This document shows, piece by piece, positions 8,245 through 17,554 of a DNA stretch of 64,000 nt. The notes under the pieces are model-generated. The model saw only the letters and a list, made by a program, of their open reading frames with translations, was not told the DNA's origin and did no database searches. Source of the stretch: Pseudoroseicyclus tamaricis (GTDB taxonomy: Bacteria; Pseudomonadota; Alphaproteobacteria; Rhodobacterales; Rhodobacteraceae); NCBI RefSeq assembly GCF_012070395.1, contig NZ_JAAFYS010000001.1:1342001-1406000 (forward strand), in the 5' to 3' direction. The translations under genes and the position numbers were made by a program. Within the stretch, counting starts at the first letter, position 1. Each line of letters opens with the position of its first letter.

Positions 8245-9156
8245 ATGCCCCGCTTCTCCATCATCATGCCCTGCTTCAACGCCGCCGACACGCTGGAGGA
8301 CACGCTGCAGAGCATCGCCCTGCAGACCAACACCGACTGGGAGCTGATCTGCATCGACGACTGGTCCTCGGACTGCACGCCCCGGATCCTCGCCCGAGCC
8401 GCCGCCGACCCCCGCGTCCGCGTGCTGATCAACAAGGGCAAGGGCCCGAGCCGGGCGCGCAACGACGGCGTGGCGGTGGCGCGCGGCGAGATTATCGCCT
8501 TCTGCGACGCCGATGACATCTGGGCCCACGACAAGCTCGAGCGCATGGCCGAGGTGATGGACGACGGCCGCTTCGACGGCGCCTACGCCCGCGTCGCCTT
8601 CTTCCGCGGCTCCCGCTCGACGAGCCAGTCGACCGTGACGGAAGAGCCGCTGAGCGTGCAGGTGCTGATGGGCGAGAACCCGGTCTGCACGATGTCGAAC
8701 CTCGTCGTGCGGCGCTCCGCCTTCCAGCTGACCGAGGGGTTCGACACCACGATGGTGCACAACGAAGACCTCGAATGGCTGATCCGCGCCGTCGCCAAGG
8801 GCCTCTGGATCCAGGGCATCGACGAGACGCTCGTGCACTACCGCACCAGCGTCACCGGCCTTTCCTCCGATCTTCAAGCGATGGAGGAAGGGCGCCGCAA
8901 GGCCCTGCGCACCGCCGCCGGCTTCGGCTACGAGCCCGATCCGCGCGCCGAGGCCATCCACCTGCGCTACCTCGCCCGCCGCGCCCTGCGCGTCGGCGCC
9001 CCGGCCAGCGAGGCCCTCCGCCTCGCCGCCGCAGGAATCAAGGAGAGCCCGCGCGGCTTCTTCTCCGACCTGCGCCGCGGCAGCCTGACAGCCCTCGGCG
9101 CGGTCACCGCCCCCCTCCTGCCCGCGCCGGTGCGCCGGGCCCTCTTCGCCAGCTGA
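8245..9156 (+). CDS. Family 2 glycosyltransferase
   Basis: 303 residues with the GT-A fold nucleotide-binding N-terminus (FSIIMPCFNAADTLEDTLQS, ICIDDWSSDCTPRI) and the metal-binding DADD motif in IIAFCDADDIWAHDKL. No membrane segment is evident. It should transfer a sugar from a nucleotide donor to the growing lipid-linked unit in the cytoplasm. An AAGGAGG in the flippase 3' end serves as its ribosome-binding site, so it is translationally coupled. It is clearly paralogous to the next gene. Confidence 0.93.
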   Translation: MPRFSIIMPCFNAADTLEDTLQSIALQTNTDWELICIDDWSSDCTPRILARAAADPRVRVLINKGKGPSRARNDGVAVARGEIIAFCDADDIWAHDKLERMAEVMDDGRFDGAYARVAFFRGSRSTSQSTVTEEPLSVQVLMGENPVCTMSNLVVRRSAFQLTEGFDTTMVHNEDLEWLIRAVAKGLWIQGIDETLVHYRTSVTGLSSDLQAMEEGRRKALRTAAGFGYEPDPRAEAIHLRYLARRALRVGAPASEALRLAAAGIKESPRGFFSDLRRGSLTALGAVTAPLLPAPVRRALFAS

Positions 9157-9168
9157 AAGGTCAGACCC

Positions 9169-10140
9169 ATGCCCCGCGCTTCCATCATCGTGCCCGCCTA
9201 CAATTGCGAGACCACTCTCCACGAGACGCTGGAGGGCCTCTGCGCCCAGACCTACGGCGACTTCGAGATCGTCGTCGTCGACGATGGCTCGACGGACCGG
9301 ACCGCCGCCGTCGCCCGCAGCCTCGGCGACGCCCGCATCCGCCTGATCCAGCAGCCCAACCGCGGCCTCGCCGGCGCCCGCAACAGCGGCATCGCCCATG
9401 CCCGCGGCGCCTTCCTCGGCTTCTGCGACGCCGATGACCTCTGGCGCCCGACAAAGCTCGCCGCCCACGTCGCGCATCTGGAGGCGAACCCGAACGTCGG
9501 CATCAGCTACTCCGGCTCGGAGCTGATCGACGCGGCCGGCAAGCCGCTCCGCATCGCGCAGCGCCCCCGCCTGACCGAGGTGTCGGCGGCGCACATCTTC
9601 CTGCGCAATCCTATCGGCAACGGATCGGCCCCCGTCATCCGCCGCGCCGCGCTGGACGACATCGCCTTCGCCTGCCCCGGGGAGCCGGAGCGGACCTGCT
9701 GGTTCGACGAGAGCTTCCGCCAGTCGGAAGACGTCGAATGCTGGCTGCGCTTCAAGCTGACGACCGACTGGGATGTCGAAGGCATCCCCGGCCTGCTGAC
9801 CCGCTACCGCATCGTGGCCAGCGGCCTTTCCGCCGGCACCGCCCGCCAGTTCGCCACCTGGGAGCGGCTGGTCGCCAAGCTCACCCCCATCGCGCCGGAG
9901 TTCATGGCCCGCCACACGCCCACGGCCCGCGCCTACATGCAGCGCTATCTCGCCCGCCGGGCGATCTCCTCCGGTGACGGGCAGGAGGCGCTGGCCCGGG
10001 TGCGCGCCTCGCTCGCCGCCTCCCGCCGCCCGCTCTGGCAGGAGCCTGCCAAGAGCGCCACGACCATCGCCGCCGCAGCGGTGCTCTACGCCCTCGGCGC
10101 CGCGCGCCTGCCCCTGCTTCGCCGCCCGGCCGGCGCCTGA
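9169..10140 (+). CDS. Family 2 glycosyltransferase
   Basis: 323 residues; N-terminus ASIIVPAYNCETTLHETLEG and VVVDDGSTDRTAAV, with metal-binding DADD in FLGFCDADDLWRPTKL. Its layout matches the preceding gene, which suggests local duplication followed by divergence of the acceptor half. Gap to the previous gene is 12 bp. The sugar specificity cannot be read from sequence. Confidence 0.93.
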   Translation: MPRASIIVPAYNCETTLHETLEGLCAQTYGDFEIVVVDDGSTDRTAAVARSLGDARIRLIQQPNRGLAGARNSGIAHARGAFLGFCDADDLWRPTKLAAHVAHLEANPNVGISYSGSELIDAAGKPLRIAQRPRLTEVSAAHIFLRNPIGNGSAPVIRRAALDDIAFACPGEPERTCWFDESFRQSEDVECWLRFKLTTDWDVEGIPGLLTRYRIVASGLSAGTARQFATWERLVAKLTPIAPEFMARHTPTARAYMQRYLARRAISSGDGQEALARVRASLAASRRPLWQEPAKSATTIAAAAVLYALGAARLPLLRRPAGA

Positions 10141-10164
10141 CCCTTCGCTCAAGGAGACCTCCCC

Positions 10165-11166
10165 ATGCTTCGCATCGCTCACCTCATCGACGACCAGAAC
10201 CCCGGCGGCGTGACCCGCTACCTCGATTTCATCGCCAGCGACCCCGGCATGGCCGCGCTCGGCCGCCACGAGATCGTCCCCGTCTCCCGCTATCGCCCCG
10301 CCGCCACCCGCATCGAGGCCGACGTCATCGTCTCGCACCTGACGCTCAGCTGGCGCGGGCTGCCGGGCCTCATGTTCCTGCGCGCCCGCCACCCCGGCAC
10401 GCCGCTCATCCATGTCGAGCACAGCTACTCCGCCGGCTTCGTCGCCCATAACGTGACCCGGGCCGCGCGCTTCTACACGCTGCTGCGCACCGGCTACGCC
10501 ATGTTCGAGCGCGTCGTCGCGGTCAGCGCCGCGCAGGCGGACTGGATGGCGCGGCGCGGGCTGGTCGCCGAGGGCAGGCTGGAGGTCATCCGCCCCTCGC
10601 TCGACCTCTCGGACTTCCGCGCGCTGGACGCGCCCGAGGGCCCGGTGCGTACTATAGGCGCCATCGGCCGGTTCGACCGGCAGAAGGGCTTCGACATCCT
10701 GATCCGGGCCTTCCGCCAGATCGAGGGCGAGGACCTGCGCCTGCGGATCATCGGCGACGGCCCCGAGCGCGCCCGGCTGGAAGAGCTCGCCGGCGCCGAT
10801 CCCCGCATCTCCTTCCCCGGCTTTGCCGCCGATCCGGCCACCGCCATCGCGGCCTGCGATGCCATCGCCATGCCCTCTCGCTGGGAGCCCTACGGCCTCG
10901 TCGCCCTCGAAGCCCTCGCCGCCCGCCGCCCGGTGCTCGTCTCCAACGTCGACGGCCTGCGCGACCACGTGCAGACGGGCGCCTTGCAGGTGACGGGCGG
11001 GGGCGTCGACGACTGGGTGGTTGGGTTCAACCGCCTGGTGACCGCGAAGAGCTTGAAGCGGCCCGGCGCTCCGGTCGGTACGACCCGTGCCGACTGGCGC
11101 CGGCTGCTGGACGAGGTGACGGGCGCGGACCGCGTTGAGAACGACGGTTGGGGGACCGCGGCGTGA
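10165..11166 (+). CDS. Family 4 glycosyltransferase
   Basis: 333 residues of GT-B fold. The C-terminal donor half shows GAIGRFDRQKGFDILIRAF, RIIGDGPERARLEEL, and the family 4 EX7E region in SRWEPYGLVALEALAARRPV. The N-terminal half starts LRIAHLIDDQNPGGVTRYL, typical of acceptor-side glycine-rich loops. A clear AAGGAGA precedes the ATG. It is the last gene of the flippase-glycosyltransferase run and converges with the epimerase gene across a 52-bp gap. Confidence 0.93.
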   Translation: MLRIAHLIDDQNPGGVTRYLDFIASDPGMAALGRHEIVPVSRYRPAATRIEADVIVSHLTLSWRGLPGLMFLRARHPGTPLIHVEHSYSAGFVAHNVTRAARFYTLLRTGYAMFERVVAVSAAQADWMARRGLVAEGRLEVIRPSLDLSDFRALDAPEGPVRTIGAIGRFDRQKGFDILIRAFRQIEGEDLRLRIIGDGPERARLEELAGADPRISFPGFAADPATAIAACDAIAMPSRWEPYGLVALEALAARRPVLVSNVDGLRDHVQTGALQVTGGGVDDWVVGFNRLVTAKSLKRPGAPVGTTRADWRRLLDEVTGADRVENDGWGTAA

Positions 11167-11218
11167 GTTGGCGGAGCCTCTCTCGTGAGGGGGCCATCTC
11201 GAAAGGGACTTGGCTCGG

Positions 11219-12166
11219 CTAGGGCAGGAGGCTGCGCAGCACCTCCTCCTCGGGCCGCTGCTGCACCGGGCCGAAGCGCGCCTCGAAGCGGGCGCCGTCC
11301 ATGGTGAGCGGGTAGGCCATGTTGGTGACCTCGGCGCGCTCCTGCATCAGGCCGCCGCTGCCGGGAGGCATCAGCTCGACGGCGCCGTCCCGGCCCGCCA
11401 GCCGGGCGAAGAGGGCGGCCCACTCGCCCATGGTGCGCTGGATGGGCGGGGCGATGTTGAAAGTCTCGCCGCCGCAGTCGCTGGTGGCGGCGAGCGCCAC
11501 GGCGGCGGCGGCGTCGTCCAGCGTGATGAAGGTCTGCGGCCAGGCGGCGGCGCGTTCGTCCATGCGGATCGGGCCGCCTGCTGCGAGCGCCTCGGTGATC
11601 CAGGTGAAGCGGCCCTGCTTGTCGCCGGGGCCGTAGATGGCTGGCAGGCGCAGGATGGTGGCATCGAGGCGCGCATCCTCGCGGGCGGCGGCCTCGATCG
11701 GCACCTTGTCGTAATCGTCGATCAGCGCATCGTCGAAGCCCTTGGGCCGGCGCGGATTGCCGCGATAGGGGTAGAGCGCCGTGCGGACCGGGTCATCCTC
11801 GCGCGAGGGGCGCTTCACCACCGGCGGCGTCTCCATCCCCATGAGCCCGCCGTAATTGGCATAGACGTCGATGGCGCTGATCATGACATAGCGCGCGCCT
11901 GCCGCCGCCGTGGCGGCGAGGAGGGCGCGGGTGTTCTCCAGCGACAGGGTGAGCACGTCGATGACGCGGGTGACGCCATGCTCGGCGAAGATCGCCTCCA
12001 GCGCGGGCTGGTCCGCCCGGTCGGCGGCGGCGGTGATGCTGCCCGTCACCACCTCGTAGGGCGAGGTCAGGCGGGCCACCTGGACGGGTGTCTCGCCGCG
12101 CGCCACCAGCGCCTTGGCAATGGCGGTGCCGAGAAAGCCCGTCCCTCCGATGATCGCGACCGCCAT
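11219..12166 (-). CDS. NAD-dependent epimerase/dehydratase family protein
   Basis: 315 residues, an extended short-chain dehydrogenase fold with the dinucleotide motif GGTGFLGTAIAKAL at residues 7-20. The usual YxxxK pair is not clear: the region that aligns with it reads DDYDKVPIEAA, where the lysine fits but the residue four before it is Asp. It may be a dehydrogenase/epimerase with altered chemistry or only a nucleotide binder. Its start lies 1 bp from the stop of the upstream ATPase gene, so it is the last gene of the first peptide ABC operon and may act on the imported compound (inference). Confidence 0.8.
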   Translation of the reverse strand: MAVAIIGGTGFLGTAIAKALVARGETPVQVARLTSPYEVVTGSITAAADRADQPALEAIFAEHGVTRVIDVLTLSLENTRALLAATAAAGARYVMISAIDVYANYGGLMGMETPPVVKRPSREDDPVRTALYPYRGNPRRPKGFDDALIDDYDKVPIEAAAREDARLDATILRLPAIYGPGDKQGRFTWITEALAAGGPIRMDERAAAWPQTFITLDDAAAAVALAATSDCGGETFNIAPPIQRTMGEWAALFARLAGRDGAVELMPPGSGGLMQERAEVTNMAYPLTMDGARFEARFGPVQQRPEEEVLRSLLP

Positions 12167-12167
12167 C

Positions 12168-12904
<737 letters not shown>

Positions 12905-12908
<4 letters not shown>

Positions 12909-13759
12909 GCGCCCGCTCCCTCTTCCCGCCAGCTCTCCTGCCGCTGCAGCACGGGCAGCGGCTCTTGCGGGCCGCCGATCTGCGGCATGCAGGCGAGTAG
13001 GCCCTGGGTGTAGGGGTGCTGGGCGTTGTGGAGGTCGGCGGCGGCGATCTCTTCGACAACCCGGCCGGCATACATCACCAGCACCCGGTCGCAGAAGCGG
13101 GACACAAGATTTAGGTCGTGGCTGATGAAGATGAGGCCCATGTTGCGGCGGGTGACCATCTCGTCGAGCAATTCGAGGATGCGGGCGGAGACGGTGACGT
13201 CGAGCGCCGAGGTCACCTCGTCGGCGATCAGCAGGTCGGGTTCGCGGACGAAGACGATGGCGATCATCACGCGCTGGCCCATGCCTCCCGAGACCTCGTG
13301 CGGGTAGAGGCGCATGACCCGGTCGGGCTCGCGAATTTCTACCGATTCCAGCATGTTGCGGGCCTTGGCCCAGGCGTCGCGGCGGCTGATCTTGCGGTCT
13401 CCCAGCCGGATGGCCTCGACGATCTGGTCGCCGATGCGCTGCACCGGGTCGAGCGCGTGGCGCGGGTCCTGCATGACCATGCCGATGCGCCCGCCGCGCA
13501 AGCTGCGCATCTGGCGGGGGGTGGCGGTGAGCAGGTCGACCCCGTCAAACCGCATGGCACGGGCCGTGCACCGGGCGTGCACAGCCTGTACACCGAGGAT
13601 GCATCGCGCGGTGAGGCTTTTGCCCGAGCCGCTCTCGCCCACGATGCCCACCTTCTCGCGGCCCATCGTCAGGTTCACACCCCGCACCGCCAGCTCCTCT
13701 CCGCCGCCGTCGCGGGGGAATGCGACGGTGAGGTCTTCGATGGTCAGGAGGGCGCTCAT
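12905..13759 (-). CDS. Peptide-type ABC transporter ATPase (DppD-like)
   Basis: 284 residues; Walker A GESGSGKSLT, a signature written VSGGMGQRV rather than the usual LSGGMRQRV, and Walker B LLIADEVTSALDV, where the Pro after DE is Val. The catalytic Glu is present, so activity is expected. It ends soon after HPYTQGLLACMPQIG and has a shortened C-terminal extension. Overlaps both neighbours by 4 bp. Confidence 0.92.
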
Positions 13760-14646
13760 GTCCGCCTCACGGCATGGGGGTCGAGGAGGTCACGGAGGGC
13801 GTCGCCCAGAAGGTTGAAGCCGAGCGAGACGAGGAAGATCGCGGCGCCGGGCATGGCGGCGACCCACCATTGATCGAAGATGAAGCGCCGGCCCGAGGCG
13901 ATCATCGCGCCCCATTCGGGCAGGGGCGGCTGCGCGCCGAGGCCGATGAAACCGAGGCCGGCGGCGATGAGGATGATGCCGGCCATGTCGAAGGTCACGC
14001 GGACCAGCATCGACGAGGTGCACATCGGCACGACATGGCGCGCGATGATGCGGATCGGCGAGGCGCCGGCGAGGCGGATGGCGTTGATGTAATCGGCATT
14101 GCGGACGGCCAGCGTCTCTGCCCGGGCGAGGCGCGCATAGGGCGGCCAGGCGGTGAGCGTGATGGCGAGCGCGGCGTTGACGATGCCGGGGCCGAGGACG
14201 GCGACGAAGGCGAGCGCGAGGAGGAGCTTCGGCACCGCGAGGAAGACATCGGTGATGCGCATCAGCACCGCGTCGATCCAGCCGCCGAAATAGCCGGAGA
14301 TCACCCCCATGAAGAGCCCGATGGGGGCGGAGGTGAAGATGACCAGCGCCACGATGAAGAGCGTGATGCGGCTGCCGTAGAGGATGCGGGTGTAGATGTC
14401 GCGGCCGAGCTCGTCGGAGCCGAGCCAGTACTCCGCGCCCGGCGGGGTGAGGCGCCCGCCGAAATCCGGCGCGTAGGGATCATGCGTGGCGAGCCACGGC
14501 GCGAAGATCGCGGCGAGGATGAGGAGGAGGCCGATGAAGAGCCCGACCATGCCCAAGGGGTTGCGGCGGAAGGCGCGGGCGAAGCGGCTGAGCTCTGCCA
14601 GGCGGGCCTGCAGGGCGGAGGCGCGGGGGGCGGCTGTCTCGCTCAT
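13756..14646 (-). CDS. Peptide-type ABC transporter permease (DppC-like)
   Basis: 296 residues with an N-terminal OppC-type segment, a first membrane helix (MVGLFIGLLLILAAIFAPWL), LGSDELGRDIYTRILYGSR, and the EAA loop region (ARAETLAVRNADYINAIRLA GASP split here). About six membrane helices. It forms the pore with the DppB-like partner, whose gene overlaps by 4 bp. Confidence 0.93.
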   Translation of the reverse strand: MSETAAPRASALQARLAELSRFARAFRRNPLGMVGLFIGLLLILAAIFAPWLATHDPYAPDFGGRLTPPGAEYWLGSDELGRDIYTRILYGSRITLFIVALVIFTSAPIGLFMGVISGYFGGWIDAVLMRITDVFLAVPKLLLALAFVAVLGPGIVNAALAITLTAWPPYARLARAETLAVRNADYINAIRLAGASPIRIIARHVVPMCTSSMLVRVTFDMAGIILIAAGLGFIGLGAQPPLPEWGAMIASGRRFIFDQWWVAAMPGAAIFLVSLGFNLLGDALRDLLDPHAVRRT

Positions 14647-15713
14647 TGGGCGGCCGCCTTCGTGCGCGGGTCGAGCAGGCGGTAGAGCAAGTCAGAGCCC
14701 ACGTTGAGCAGTACGAAGATCGTCCCCACCACCAGCGTGCCGCCAAGGACGGCGTTCATGTCTCCGCCCAGCAGCGACTGGGCGATGTAATTTCCGAGGC
14801 CCGGCCAGGAGAACACCGTCTCGATCAGCACCGAGCCTTCGAGCAGGCCGCCGAAGGAGAGGGCGACGATGGTCACCAGCGGGATGGCGGCGTTGCGCAG
14901 GGCGTGGCGCACGACGACCGTGTATTCCGAGGCGCCCTTGATGCGGGCGGCCAGCACATATTCGCTGGAGAGCTGTTCCAGCATGACCGAGCGGGTCATG
15001 CGGCTGATATAGGCCATGGAGTAATATCCGATGAGCAGGGCGGGCAGGGCGATGTGGCTGACGGCATTGGCGAAGACGGCCCAGTCGCCGCTCAGCGCGG
15101 TATCGACGAGGATGAAGCCGGTCACCCGCGTATAGGAATAGGCATAGCCGATATCGAGCTGCCCCGGCCCGCCGACCCATTGCAGCTTGGCGTAGAAGAC
15201 GAGCAGCCCCATCAGCGCCAGCCAGAAGATCGGCACCGAGTAGCCGATGAGGGCGACGATGCGCACGATATGGTCGACCCATGTGTCACGCTTCACGGCG
15301 GCGATGACGCCGGCGGGCACGCCGAGGGCGACGCCGATGATGATGCCGAGCACCGCCAGTTCGAAGGTGGCGGGGAAGAAGCGCAGGATGTCGGAGAGGA
15401 CGGCGCGGTCGGTCGTGTAGGACTGGCCGAGATCGCCGCGCGCGATGTCGCGCAGGTAGTAGAGAAACTGGGTGATCAGCGGCTGATCGAGCCCGAGCTC
15501 GCGGTAGACGCGGTCATAGACCTCTGGCGGGGCCTTCTCGCCCACGATGGTCAGCACCGGATCGATGGGCACGATGCGGCCGATGAAGAAGGTCAGCGCC
15601 ACGAGGCCGAGGAGCGTGATCGCGATGGTCAGCGCCACGCTCGCGAGGCTGCCGCCAAGGCGCAGGGCGCGCCCTGCCGCACGGGTCGAGCGGGTGCCGG
15701 GATTGGTGGTCAT
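14643..15713 (-). CDS. Peptide-type ABC transporter permease (DppB-like)
   Basis: 356 residues, slightly long for DppB because of an extra N-terminal 30 residues. It shows the family pattern: first helix, then a periplasmic stretch with DPVLTIVGEKAPPEV and YRELGLDQPLITQFLYYL, then five helices with the EAA-like loop VLAARIKGASEYTVVVRHAL. First permease of the operon. The gap to the binding-protein gene upstream carries a 13-bp-stem hairpin. Confidence 0.93.
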   Translation of the reverse strand: MTTNPGTRSTRAAGRALRLGGSLASVALTIAITLLGLVALTFFIGRIVPIDPVLTIVGEKAPPEVYDRVYRELGLDQPLITQFLYYLRDIARGDLGQSYTTDRAVLSDILRFFPATFELAVLGIIIGVALGVPAGVIAAVKRDTWVDHIVRIVALIGYSVPIFWLALMGLLVFYAKLQWVGGPGQLDIGYAYSYTRVTGFILVDTALSGDWAVFANAVSHIALPALLIGYYSMAYISRMTRSVMLEQLSSEYVLAARIKGASEYTVVVRHALRNAAIPLVTIVALSFGGLLEGSVLIETVFSWPGLGNYIAQSLLGGDMNAVLGGTLVVGTIFVLLNVGSDLLYRLLDPRTKAAAQ

Positions 15714-15760
15714 GGGCGAGCAATCGGCTTGGGGCGGGACAGGCCCCGCGGGAACGAGGT

Positions 15761-15794
15761 GGCCCCGCCGCGCCCGTAAAAGCGCGGCGGGGCC
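15761..15794 (-). terminator. Strong intergenic hairpin between binding-protein and permease genes
   Basis: GGCCCCGCCGCGC pairs perfectly with GCGCGGCGGGGCC across an 8-nt loop. It sits 16 bp after the binding-protein stop and 48 bp before the permease start. On the minus strand no clean T-tract follows. In peptide ABC operons such hairpins commonly allow partial read-through and protect the binding-protein mRNA, giving more binding protein than permease. Confidence 0.7.
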
Positions 15795-15809
15795 AATGGT
15801 TTACGAGGC

Positions 15810-17402
15810 TTACTTCGTGACGTTCCAGTAGCGGTCGTCGGCGAAGGTGACGCCGAGCGTCAGGCCCTCGACACCGGCGCGCACGCCGATCGCCCGCTGC
15901 TCCTGGAACATGTAGAGGAAGGGCGAGATGTCGGTGTGCTCGCGCTGGATCTCTTCATACATGCTCTGGCGGACAGAGGCATCCTGCTCGCGCACGGCGG
16001 CCATGGTGCGGGGGCTCAGCTCGCCCGGATCGAAGCCGAAGCGGTCGGCCAGCGTGTCGACGCCATCGGGCGAGTCCGCCGCCGTCACCGCGAAGGCCTT
16101 GGCGTTGGAATGGGGGTCGGGGTAGTCGGGGCCCCAGAGACCCATCCAGCCGTCGAGATCATGGTTGCGGTAGCGATCCAGCCACTGGCCGCCATCGACG
16201 ACCTCGAGGTTCAGCTCGATCCCGGCGGGCGCCATGGTGGCCTGCAGGGCCTGGGCGAAATCGGTGTAGGGGGCGTTGTTCCACACCACGATATCAAGCT
16301 CGATGGGCAGCTCGACACCGCTTTCCTCCAGCAGCTCCTGAGCGCGCTCGAGGTCGTAGCTGTAGGGGTTGTAGTCGACCGCGCCGAGGAACCCTTCGGG
16401 TATCATCGTCTGGTGGACCTTCACCGTGCCGGCGGCCAGCGTGTCGGCCATGCCCTGGTAATCGATGAGGTACTTCATCGCCTCGATCACCTGCGGGTTG
16501 CCGAGCGGCTCTTCGCGCTCGTTCATGCCCATGTAGTAGATGACGGAGGAGGGGCCGTTGATCGTCTCCACATCGGGGTTGTCGGCGAGGGCGGCGTGGT
16601 CATCGGGCGAGAGCTTGTTGGCGATGTCGATATCGCCCTGCTCCAGCAGCAGGCGCTGGGTGGCGCTCTCGGCGACGTGGCGGAGCACGATGCGGTTCAT
16701 CTCGGGCGCGTCGCCCCAGTAGTTCTCGTTGCGCTCCATCACGATGGCGACCGACGGGTCCCACTGGGCCAGCGTGAAGGGGCCGGAGCCGACGGATTGC
16801 TCGCCGGTCTTCAGCCAGGCGTTGCCGAAATCGCCGTCGACGGCGTGCTCCTCGACCAGAGCCTTCTCGACGATGGCGCCGACGTAGGAGGAGAGCGTGA
16901 CGAGGAAGAAGGAGGGGGCGTAGGCCTCGTCGATGGTGATCTGGAGCGTCTCGTCGTCGAGGGCGACGACGCGCTCTTCGACGTTCTCGGGCGTGAAGCC
17001 GAACTGCGTGATGATGAAGGCGGTGCGGCCGTTCATCTTGACGATGCGGTGGAAGGAATAGGCGGCGTCCTCGGCGGTGACCGGGTTGCCGGAGGCGAAG
17101 GTCGCCTCGGGGTTCATGTGGAACGTGTAGGTCAGGCCGTCTTCGCTGATGTCCCAGCTGTCGGCGAGCACGCCCATGATGTTGGTGGCGTCGTTGACGT
17201 CGACCGTCACGAGCGTCTGGTAGACCTGGGTGGAGACGAGCACGCCGCCGATCTCGCCCACTTCATGCGGGTCGAGCGTGATGACGTCGTCGATGGCGTC
17301 GGCGATGACAAGCGTATCCGCCGGGGTCTCGGCGAAGGCCGGCGCAACCGCGGCGACAGAGACGCCGGCGGCCAGGCTGGCCATGATGGAATTGAGGCGC
17401 AT
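15810..17402 (-). CDS. Peptide-type ABC transporter substrate-binding protein
   Basis: 530 residues from ATG 17402, which has AGGAAGG as ribosome-binding site and gives a signal peptide (cleavage near APAFAETP). An upstream reading to 17558 has no support. The mature protein is an SBP family 5 (DppA/OppA) fold: TLDPHEVGEIGGVLVSTQVY, SWDISEDGLTYTFHMNPEAT, LDGWMGLWGPDYPDPHSNA. The ligand is unknown. It heads the first ABC operon (binding protein, two permeases, two ATPases, epimerase). Confidence 0.93.
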   Translation of the reverse strand: MRLNSIMASLAAGVSVAAVAPAFAETPADTLVIADAIDDVITLDPHEVGEIGGVLVSTQVYQTLVTVDVNDATNIMGVLADSWDISEDGLTYTFHMNPEATFASGNPVTAEDAAYSFHRIVKMNGRTAFIITQFGFTPENVEERVVALDDETLQITIDEAYAPSFFLVTLSSYVGAIVEKALVEEHAVDGDFGNAWLKTGEQSVGSGPFTLAQWDPSVAIVMERNENYWGDAPEMNRIVLRHVAESATQRLLLEQGDIDIANKLSPDDHAALADNPDVETINGPSSVIYYMGMNEREEPLGNPQVIEAMKYLIDYQGMADTLAAGTVKVHQTMIPEGFLGAVDYNPYSYDLERAQELLEESGVELPIELDIVVWNNAPYTDFAQALQATMAPAGIELNLEVVDGGQWLDRYRNHDLDGWMGLWGPDYPDPHSNAKAFAVTAADSPDGVDTLADRFGFDPGELSPRTMAAVREQDASVRQSMYEEIQREHTDISPFLYMFQEQRAIGVRAGVEGLTLGVTFADDRYWNVTK

Positions 17403-17524
17403 GGTTGTCCTTCCTGTGGGATGGGGCCGCCGGTGAGCGCGAAGGCTGCCTGCGGTCTTGAGGGTCACTCTAGGGGCCGGGGCGGATCGATCAATCCTGC
17501 CTTTGGCGGGGTGACTTTTGGGAA

Positions 17525-17548
17525 GGGGCGCCCCCGGGAGGGCGCCCC
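17525..17548 (-). terminator. Hairpin downstream of the second ABC operon
   Basis: GGGGCGCCC and GGGCGCCCC form a perfect 9-bp stem with a CCGGGA loop, 6 bp after the stop of the oligopeptide-binding protein gene. No T-tract follows, so it may be a weak terminator or an mRNA 3'-end stabiliser separating the two operons. Confidence 0.6.
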
Positions 17549-17554
17549 GGTCTC

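Noticed and set aside
8227-10968. Minus-strand open frame of 913 codons over three glycosyltransferase genes
   Set aside because: Produced by absence of stops opposite GC-rich codons. Composition is aberrant and the plus-strand frames carry all the motifs.
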